Of a stretch of DNA of 64,000 nucleotides, positions 56,085 to 64,000 are shown one piece after another. Every line of letters begins with the position of its first letter. The first letter of the stretch is position 1. The DNA is from Diphasiastrum complanatum. Its lineage: Eukaryota > Streptophyta > Lycopodiopsida > Lycopodiales > Lycopodiaceae. The position numbers and the translations under genes were made by a program. Under the pieces are notes generated by a model. That model ran no database searches, was not told the DNA's origin, and saw only the letters and a list, made by a program, of their open reading frames with translations. The stretch is taken from positions 16,917,775 to 16,981,774 of the forward strand of contig CM055098.1 in assembly GCA_029204225.1 (NCBI GenBank). Direction: 5' to 3'.

Positions 56085-58517
56085 CATGGGCATGACAAGC
56101 CTCAAGTGCTCCAACAAGTTCAAAAGTACAAGAAGAGGTCAAGGATGGCTCTACATGTCATCAAGATGAATGTATCCAGTGTTGAGGGAGATTGGCTCAT
56201 GCACCTTGGCCAAGGAGGCTTGGGACACACTAAAATCTATTTCAAAGGCCAAGAATACCTCTAGGTTGCTCACTCTTAGGAATAAAATCTTCCAAAGTTA
56301 CCAAGAGAATGATGAGAGTGCCTCAAATTATGTGTTGAGAGTGAAAGGTCTTCATGGAGATCTTGCTTGCATAGGAGACAATCTCAACTAAAGAGATGTA
56401 GTGCAAGTGATCCTTAATGGATTGAGAGATGAATTTGAGAATATTGTACTGTAACAATCTTATGCAATCAAGGAGGAGCTTCCAAGCTTGGAGGCATTAC
56501 AAGGAGTTCTCATTTTCGAGGAGTGTAGGCAAGAGAACAAGCTATTGAAGATCAATCAACTTTCTTTGAAGGATGATGGAGAGGAGAAAGCATTCTTCTC
56601 ATAGGACAAGCCAGGAGGAAGGGCCAAAGATCAACACCAACATTTCAAGAAGGAAAAATCCGAGGAGAGTGATGAGAATTCATCACAATCATCTGCAAGT
56701 TGCAAATCCAACAAGAGTGCTTTTTTGTGGTAAGAAGGGGCATTTTGCTTCTAATTGTTCCAAGAAGTAAAAGTTCTTCAAGCAAGCTAATCTTACTAAA
56801 GAGAGTGAAAGTGAGTTATGAGGAAGAATATCTCATGATGTCAATGTACTCTTCTTTTAGTTTTGAAGATGGAAATACACGGTGGATAGATAGTGGAGCT
56901 AGTTCCCATATGACTATTTCAAAGAAATATTTTACTCATCTTGCATCTTATAATGGATCTAGAAAGTTCATCTCTATTCCTATTGATAGTAAATGCAAGA
57001 TAGAAGGAATTGGTAGTGTACCAATAAATGTTGGATCCACTATGACTCTTAATGATTTACTTTTTGTGCCTAATCTCACCATGAATCTCATTAGTGCTGG
57101 TCAAATGCTTGATAATGGCTTTCAAGTTGACTTTGGAAAAGATGCTTGCTTGATTAAGAGGGATGGTGAAGTGGTAGCAAGAGAGACTAGATGTGGAAAA
57201 CTTTTCAAGTTGAAAGCTAATCCTTGTGGAAGGATGGTCAAGAGGAGCTTGGATCATCTCAAGGAGGAGGAGGCCATTGGTTTACCTCAATCTATGTTCC
57301 ATGATGGTAAGACTCTTGAAGATGGTGCTTTGGCAAAAGCACATGGTGAGTTATTGCCAAGGCGTTCTACTTCTTATCAATATTTTCATCTTGTTCATAT
57401 GGATGATGGTGTTTCATCAAGCAGAAGCAATGATGGTGCTTGCATATGCGTCTTCTTCATTGAGGACTTCAATTGGATGGGATTGATAGATAGATGACAA
57501 TAGTTGACAATTCGGGGATTTTGTCTATATTCCCTTGCATGTAAGGAGTAAGGAGAATCTCATCTCAATCAAGAGGGAGATGGTCAAATCCACATATCTA
57601 CCAACAATCAACCAAGTGCATGATGGAGAGTTACCAAGGCTTGAGGAGGAGTCTTCCCAACTTATGGTTCCAAGGAGATTTCCAAGAGGCAAGGCCAAGT
57701 CTATATGGCTCACAATTCATGTGAAAGAGGAGCAATTTTCAGGTGGTATCTCCTCCAACACATTCAATCTTGCTTCTCTCTTCAATCATTTGATGTACCA
57801 TTTGCTTTGATAAGATTTCTACATCTCAAAGTTGGAGTGAGGCAATGCTAGTTTTGTATGATGCCTTTTTAATGGCTTAGAGTAGGTTCTAAATCATTTA
57901 GAAAGCAAGTGGTTGTGTCATCAAATGTATACTCTTGGATCTTGTAAGAGCAAGAATGAGATTGTCATGCGTGTGAAAATTTGTTTATTTTGTGAGGCAA
58001 TTTGTAAACTTCTCATGAGATTAAGTTAGTCATCCACAAAGGACACTTACATCCTTCAGCAAGTATGTAGCCTCAATAAGATCAAGATAGCTTTTGATTA
58101 CATGATTACTATCATGCAAAAAGTTCATAGTTTATGGACTAGTCAAGCTAGTATACAAAATCTTGGCAATCAACATTTGTGTCTATTTTGTGATCTTGAT
58201 CTTCATGGTCATTATGAGGCATGGAGGCCTCGGGTTTCCCTCATTATGGTGCAGCTATTTTCAAGGAGGTGGAGCTCTAAAACCCAAGATCATCTTCAAG
58301 CATGGAGAGAACAAAGGAAATTGTGGCAAATTGGTGGAAAGTTCATCAAGGAGATTGGCAATGGATTTCCATCAAAGAAATCCTCTCATGGATTTGGTGA
58401 ATTTGTTGCTATCCATTGGCTGGTTTTCACAGCATATTCATACCAAAAGGATCCACTCAAGAAGTATCTTAAGTTTTTTGTTTAATTTGATATCTCATCA
58501 AGCTAGTTTTTGTGGAG
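56085..58517 (+). pseudogene. Copia derivative: gag and protease kept, RT absent
   Basis: The plus strand reads gag (REIGSCTLAKEAWDTLKSIS, TSRLLTLRNKIFQSYQENDE), a zinc knuckle FCGKKGHFASNC that has lost its first Cys, then protease in 56700-57497 (WIDSGASSHMTISKKYF, then MNLISAGQMLDNGFQVDF). A residual integrase piece (FHLVHMDDGVSSS) follows. Reverse transcriptase and RNase H are missing; 57.8-58.5 kb is non-coding up to a GTGGAG polypurine remnant. Gag matches the nested copia at 41 kb closely, so both belong to one family in opposite orientations. Confidence 0.75.
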
Positions 58518-59033
58518 TGTGAAGAGCAAAATCTAGCTCAAGTATTTTGCAATTTCATGCACATATGTAAATCTCACATGTGTGGAGCATGTTCCCACGT
58601 GTGGAGGGTAAGCATAATTATTTTAGTTCATTTATGTTGAGGTTGAATAGTCAATAGGCCTTGAGTTTTGGGGGTGGTCCTATGACAAAATTACCCCTTG
58701 TACATATGTAAGTAGGTGATTAGGCCAAAAGTAGCTCTAACTTAGCTCGAGGTAGTGTAGGCCTTTGACATTTGGCATGATGATAGAGGGCTACTAACAT
58801 GTCTAACCAATGAGAGAGAGATACATAGAAATGGTCCAATCACATGTAGAAGGTGACAACTCACTAGACCAATCCAATTTAGAGGTGCTATGTAAGAGAT
58901 TCAATCATTTCACATGCTTACTACCACGTCACAAACCATGCCTCTTTCTTAACATGGAGCCACAAACCATACATCTTTGTAAACACCTTAATGACGTGTC
59001 TGTGTTGAAAAAACGTTGTGCACTATCCTACTA
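58518..59033 (+). mobile_element. 3' LTR of the copia derivative (right end uncertain)
   Basis: Starts TGTGAAGAGCAAAATC after GTGGAG. Its first 90 bases recur at 53130-53215. The start TGTGAAG equals that of the nested copia LTR. The right end is approximate. Confidence 0.45.
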
Positions 59034-59964
59034 ATCATTGACGACACTTCTTAAGCTCTCAATATAAACATAAATTTGTGTTATTACCTTGTCATCCCAA
59101 GTTGGATTACTAGAAGTTCAAAGCAAAATCCATCAGGCTAGTAGCTTTACAACCATAACCACAAGATTTAGCAATTGAACATTTACAAACTAAGAGAGAT
59201 GATGTGATAACACATGAACATGAAATGGTACAAACAGTAATCAATGAAGTTAGAAGCACATTTCTAAACAGAGTTGTCTCCTCCTGTCTCCTTATCTACA
59301 GCCATGAGGAGGCAAACTATTGAACTATTTCGTGGCAGCCCACGTAATCTTTTGGCATCGTAGACATGGAACCTATAGTGACAGATTATAAGTGCAAACT
59401 TGCCTAATATGTGCTCACTGCTCACTATTTGTCATTCTAAGTCAACACACTCCATTAAACCATAGGATCTTCTCACACGTGGTGAATTATGTATCATGCT
59501 TGAGCTTGAGTTGGGCTCACCCACTCACGTTCAGTTCTCTGTGATCACTGTGATCCGTGATCCCAGGGGTTAATAGAAGCACTAAACAATAGGAGGTGAA
59601 GACTGGGAATCTGGAAAATAAATTGTTCTTTGGTTTTGTTTCTAGCTCAGAAATTGACCAATAAAGGCATCCATATTTACTAGTACTTTGTTATAAAGAA
59701 CAGAAGTGCAAAAGCAGTGATTCAATGCAGGTTATTTCTTGTCGTACCACAAGTTTATAGAACTTTATACATGCCTAGCTCAAAAATTTCCATTCTTGAA
59801 AAATATGAGTTGTATGAGCCCTTCGGATAATGAGCAGCATAATGCAATAACAGAGGATCGTTGTTCTTGAAAAAGCTACTACTAGCAACTATTGAAAATC
59901 TAGTCACCTCAGTAGAGTAATCATGGCTGCTAATTTCCAAAGCTTGGACCGATCTAGCATTCAC

Positions 59965-60073
59965 CTCACAGAATTTAACCCAACACTGCGATCCACAATC
60001 TGACGTTTCCCCTTGTCTGGAAGAGGCAGCTGTACGATAAGTTGTTCAGGACAATCATGCATTGCATCGTGTT
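59965..60073 (-). CDS. Gene C exon
   Basis: 109 bases in phase 1 to 2 encode HDAMHDCPEQLIVQLPLPDK and GKRQIVDRSVGLNSV. The acceptor is CTGAATAG and the donor GTGAG/GTGAAT. Confidence 0.5.
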
Positions 60074-63000
60074 CTATTCAGTCTCAAACACATGAGGCAT
60101 ACATAATTTGCTGTATGCGTGAAAACTTATGTCCACTGACCGACTGCACTAAAGCCTTGCTATATGCAAAATCCGTAAAATAACGATCTTCCAACTTTGG
60201 TGGGGACCTAAACAGTCCTGAGTGCTCAACTGAATGCCATCAAAAATAGCTTTTGTCTACCAGCTTTCCGAGTTGATTGTAACCATACAAGAGCATAAAT
60301 CTAGAATGTGAATGCTTAGATGCTCCATGAAGAAGCTGAGATTTTCAGTCAGTGTTTGCACTCCATGGTTTTGGGCAATCAGACAGTCACAATCTGTCTA
60401 ATATCAGATGGGATCATTAGAACAGAAGAGCATGTGTTGCTCTTGAACAACACACCTTGTCTTCCAAAGTGGCATGTTGGTTCCTTTCCTCTCCGTGAGT
60501 CTCGAGTTCAACCCCACTTATTGGAAGAAAAGGTGTGTTGTTCAAGAGCAACACATGCTCCTGTTCTAATGATCCCATCTGATGTTAGGCAGATTGTGAC
60601 TTAGCCCCACACTGAGGACATATACAAGAGAGAGAATAAATAAACGTCCATCATGGCTTTCACTAGTGAAAGCAGTAATAATAACAGAGAACAACAGCTA
60701 TTCCATCCAATGAATAGTGCTCATACTTACATGGAAAAACCTCAGTATATCAATCAAGTACGAGACACAACAAAAATGGACATGAACAAGGTTAAGATAA
60801 TGGTCACTCAGCAAATGAATATAGATCCTCTCTGATGATGATCATGCAAATATGAATTGCATGTGTCGAATGAAGTGGATTCGAAAAAAGGATTGTCATG
60901 CAAATTGTCCACCAATTGCTCCTTGGCAAAATCATTGATAGCAAGAAGATTGGATGAATAAATTTGGTGCTCATCAATCAAAGACGTTTGCAAAATAGAG
61001 GTTCTCTCTCCTATGGCCACTAGCAACTTGTTTTCCTGTCTTTGTGTCAAACATCCCGCACTTATTGTGTAGAACCAAGACTCGGCCAAAATTGCAACTG
61101 ATAATAAATCGTTTTGCATAGTAGGAACGTATGAAACATTCCTAAGAATCTTAGATCCTTGAATTGTAACAAGTCTAATATTTCCGGTGCCTACTACATC
61201 ATGTTTAGTTCTTTCTCCAAGAACAACATTTCTATGATCAACACATGGAGTGAAATCGAATAATGAAGATGTATCAGAAACAATATGTGATGGAGCTCCA
61301 TAATCTATTACCACCTCACGAACATTGTCATTGTTGAGGTGACAATCTTCTATACAAACAAAAGCTACAAGAGAATGATCATTGTTGATTGTAGGATGTT
61401 CTTCTTCGTGACCGGCAATGGCTTTTGTTTTGTTTGGCCTTGAATAGCACTTGAAGGAGCTCTGGCCAGTCTTTCCGCAATGCTTGCATGTATTGCGCAG
61501 ATTCGCCCAGCATTTGTCAAGAGTGTGCTCTTTCTTTTTGCCAAAATTGCAAAACGGCTTCTTTCCTTTGGTTGAAGTGGAAGACTCTGCTTGAAGTGTC
61601 TGCATGTTCATGAGCTTTAGCTTTTCCTTTCTTCATAATAAGAACACGTGTTGAAATTGGAGAATCTTCGTCTTTCTGCATTAAATACTCCTCTCGCAAA
61701 CTTTTTTGCGCTTCTTCATAAGATAGCTAACACTGGTCGCATGTAAAGATAATGAGGAGGTAAAGCTCGAAGTAAGTAGGTAAGCTTTTCTTCTTTGGTA
61801 ACCTGTCGTCCTACATTCTTGACTCAAATCTCCTTTCGCGCACTTTGTCATAAGCCCTACCTAATGTCGTTATTGATGTTAAAATTGAATTTATGAATCT
61901 GGATGTATTCCAGACTTGCAAAGAAATAATAATGTATTTTGTTTGAATCTAGCAAATTCAGATCCTTCTTACCTCACGCTGGAGCATCTTTCCTTCGCTA
62001 CACTGGAGCGTGCTGCATTAAAAACTTTATTTGCTTATCATCAAACAACAGTACTGAGAATCAATTATTCAAGCTCTTGGATTTTTCGAAGTTCCTGACT
62101 ATTTTTTATGATGGGTCCATTTGGGCCCTAGACCCCCTTGCAATCTTGCATGGGTTCCATATAAAACTAACAACATAAAATCTCAGCTAGTAAGCATTAC
62201 TTATGGTTTTGAGAAAATCTGGAAATAAGCCAAGGAAAGTTTAGCAACCTTCAAAAATGAAAAGGAAAATATTATCAATCTCAAAACTCGTATGCTTGTC
62301 ATAAACCAAAAAAGTGCACTAGTTTTTATTATGGCTCTAAAGTTTCAAGGAAGAATAAGAGCTAAAAGTTTCACCTGGAATATACAGGCTCAGTAAAACT
62401 GCCCTTGAACTGGAGTTGAACATCATTGGAATAGCTTGCATAGCAAGACAGCCAGTCAAAAAGCAATTAAGAATACATGAATAGCTATCCATGAACTCTG
62501 CAGTGCTAGTGGATCCTCGCTAAATCAGATAATCACCCCAAAACTTAGCGACAGAAGCTACAAATAATAGTCAAAGGATGTTATGAATATGCAGTTCAAC
62601 GTAAATGACAAAAAGCTTTTCAGTCAAATGACAGCCAGATATCACAACTCTCACATAACTAGGTACTTTCAAAATTGCAAAGAACGTAGAGAAATCTTAA
62701 GGTTAACTTTTCTTGACCTTGCAAACTAGACACAAACCTTTTAACACAGCTACAGAAAGCATACATAAACTGGGTGCTGTGGATCTAGAAACTGGAAGTC
62801 TGGAATTATCTATTCCATTAACCATGCAAAGCTAACTGAGATAATTGCCAATGCACGATGGAACTTCAGTGATGCCAGAAGTTACAACGAATACGGTTGT
62901 CTACATGAAGCCAGAATCATCATATGACTGTTGATTTCATCAACCGCAAATCTGTCTTTCAGCAAAAAACCTGTCAATTCTAAAATGAAATATTGTATTC

Positions 63001-63890
63001 CAATGCGACTTTGTACTTTTTGTAAGTCTCCTGCTATTAGATAAAACACTCCTAATTGCTTCATTCAAAACATTAGCCTCACATTCTGATGGCGTATAAT
63101 GAGTGGGGCATGCTTACATAACTGTACTTTTTAGATCAAGGAAACTGGAGGTATAGTATATATTGTGAAATTGGAATATATCCAATTAATGAGAAGTCAG
63201 TGATGTCGAGGTATAGTAATTCAGATAGATACATTGGCTAGTGGAATCCTGATGCACAAGAATATTGGGATGGTTTTTGGAAGTGCAGCCTTTCTGAAAA
63301 AAAGGTTCTCTACCACCTAGAAGCGAAACAATAATGCTTGAAAGATTTGTGATAGAACTTTTGCTGCAACGACAAAACTGTCAGAGAAAGAAACAAAAGT
63401 ATGATTATATGAGTAAGCAAATTGTACAAACATCCCAACAAAGCCAAATTCTTACGTGGCAAAGGAAAATGAATGCACTTGATAAATGAATCCATAAGTG
63501 AGATGTACTAACAATAGCAAACAAACCTCGAAACTTGGCAATCTGTACTTGCACAAACAAGGTGAACATATTAAAGACCATTGGCAACTATGTTCAGGAA
63601 CAATCTAGCATCATAGCTTCAGTTGGCCAAGGTGATCATGAATATCAAAAAAGTGAAGGATGACAATCAAACCACTTGTTACTGAGCTGTAAAAATTTCT
63701 TCATTTGACATTGCCTTATTAATCAAAATCTGCTTGTGCAATAGAAGAGCCAAACCAATGTTAGGTTCAGTTGCCTGTCAAGGTCATGTGGTTGCTTTGG
63801 GATACATAAATGCATAATCTGAGGTGCTATAAGGCTCATAAAGTTCGTGTGCCAGTAAACCAGTATTCTCGCTGCATAGTTTTGTCTTGA
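59965..63890 (-). CDS. Gene C: multi-exon host gene or recent pseudogene (span of supported exons)
   Basis: Exons read right to left: tentative 63885-63806, then 62831-62738, 62557-62375 and 60073-59965. The last three are linked by phases 1 and 1 with AG acceptors and GT donors. The joined part is about 128 residues, helical, and ends with a basic PLPDKGKRQIVDRSVG. I do not recognise it. An in-frame TAG at 62522-62520 interrupts the middle exon unless ATTTAG there is the true acceptor. The 2.3-kb intron 62374-60074 holds a copia fragment and a foldback repeat. The 5' end lies beyond or near the window edge. Confidence 0.5.
60386..60600. repeat. 87-bp inverted repeat (foldback element)
   Basis: Arms 60386-60472 and 60514-60600 are near-perfect reverse complements around a 41-base loop. 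No A-rich tail or target duplication was found. Loop and arm edge contain AGTTCAACCCC (60505-60515), close to a pol III B box, so it may be a MITE, an inverted SINE pair, or a small-RNA precursor. Confidence 0.85.
60808..61740 (-). pseudogene. Ty1/copia gag-protease fragment in gene C intron
   Basis: The 267-codon frame 61611-60808 has two degenerate zinc knuckles (CNFGKKKEHTLDKC and CKHCGKTGQSSFKC, where expected Cys or His residues are changed). A protease follows: VVIDYGAPSHIVSDTSSLFD, NVVLGERTKHDVVGTGNIRL and VSYVPTMQNDLLSVAILAES. The active site reads DYGA instead of the usual DSGA. Gag continues upstream in another frame to about 61.74 kb. No integrase or LTR accompanies it. It is a family different from the 41 and 56 kb copies, since gag has two knuckles. 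Confidence 0.75.
61745..62370. other. No exon seen; intron of gene C
   Basis: Right part of the proposed 2.3-kb intron. Short frames only. Confidence 0.3.
62375..62557 (-). CDS. Gene C exon with in-frame TAG
   Basis: After a TTATTTGTAG acceptor the frame reads SVAKFWGDYLI, TAG, then RGSTSTAEFMDSYSCILNCF, LTGCLAMQAIPMMFNSSS and RAVLLSLYIP. The donor is CCAG/GTGAAA. Phase fits the upstream exon only if the start is 62557, which keeps the stop in frame. Starting at 62519 avoids the stop but loses phase. Confidence 0.5.
62738..62831 (-). CDS. Gene C exon
   Basis: 94 bases encode LCMVNGIDNSRLPVSRST and APSLCMLSVAVLK after a CTCAGTTAG acceptor, ending AAAAG/GTTTGT in phase 1. Confidence 0.55.
62840..63800. 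other. Intron-like, no exon resolved
   Basis: A minus frame at 62999-62885 (LLKDRFAVDEINSHMMILAS) is possibly coding, but its donor phase does not fit the 62831 exon. Confidence 0.25.
63806..63885 (-). CDS. Gene C, tentative upstream exon
   Basis: Frame KLCSENTGLLAHELYEP and YSTSDYAF looks coding and reaches an AT/GTATCC donor like one used in gene B. The acceptor is unclear. Confidence 0.3.
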
Positions 63891-64000
63891 GAAATCTGCA
63901 TCACAACTACCAAAACTTCTGCCGTGTGCACTTTGTTGCACGAATTAATACATTCTTCCTGTACAATTCTTTTCCCCACAATGACAAATTTTAACCTTTA

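Noticed and set aside
20282-62522. Alternative genetic code with TAG as Gln, suggested by in-frame TAG in genes B and C
   Set aside because: Gene A's 608-codon exon uses many Gln codons, all CAA or CAG, and transposon stops are of all three kinds at varied residues. Nonsense mutation or misplaced splice sites are simpler.
1-64000. tRNA, rRNA, CRISPR, hammerhead ribozyme and bacterial insertion sequences
   Set aside because: Looked for by eye; no convincing cloverleaf, repeat-spacer array, CTGATGA/GAAA ribozyme core or bacterial transposase was found.

Overview
The window looks like nuclear DNA of a land plant with a large, repeat-rich genome. The evidence is GT-AG introns, plant-type Ty1/copia and Ty3/gypsy retrotransposons primed by initiator-Met tRNA, a hAT transposase gene with introns, LINE remnants, solo and nested LTRs and long AG, CT and TG microsatellites. 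A fern, lycophyte or gymnosperm would fit, but this is inference from texture; no gene identifies the species.

Host-gene signal is on the minus strand. Gene A (about 1.07-4.24 kb) has one 608-codon open exon and three small phase-matched downstream exons. Gene B (about 18.5-20.4 kb) and gene C (about 59.9-63.9 kb) were found only by chaining open segments between splice sites of matching phase. Each shows one in-frame TAG, so recent pseudogenes are possible. I do not recognise any of the three products. Gene C carries a copia fragment and a foldback element in one intron.

Layout. 6.0-7.7 kb: a LINE remnant, an inverted hAT 3' piece and a copia gag piece. 9.3-10.8 kb: a hAT transposase gene with four exons. 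10.9-11.4 kb: a LINE endonuclease fragment. 12.7-14.3 kb: a LINE ORF1 whose leader is split by a solo LTR. 14.5-16.2 kb: a non-coding segment dense in RNA-like hairpins with compensatory changes, the most unusual feature here. 23.9-25.0 kb: an inverted gypsy reverse-transcriptase fragment interrupted by a 520-bp insertion. 25.4-32.4 kb: a 5'-truncated gypsy element with pol, a run of TTCnnGAA palindromes, a TATA-like box, a decayed accessory ORF and a 3' LTR. 32.4-43.3 kb: a minus-strand copia element containing two further LTR elements, each with an exact 5-bp target duplication. 43.3-53 kb: AT-rich decayed sequence with traces of gypsy gag and integrase. 53.1-59 kb: a lone LTR, a gypsy gag with its primer-binding site, and a copia derivative lacking reverse transcriptase. 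60.8-61.7 kb: a copia gag-protease fragment.

Nearly every element is broken, so the genes shown do not form a working pathway. The retroelement proteins are relics of reverse transcription and integration, and the host genes are islands among them. I saw no tRNA, rRNA, CRISPR or prokaryotic features.
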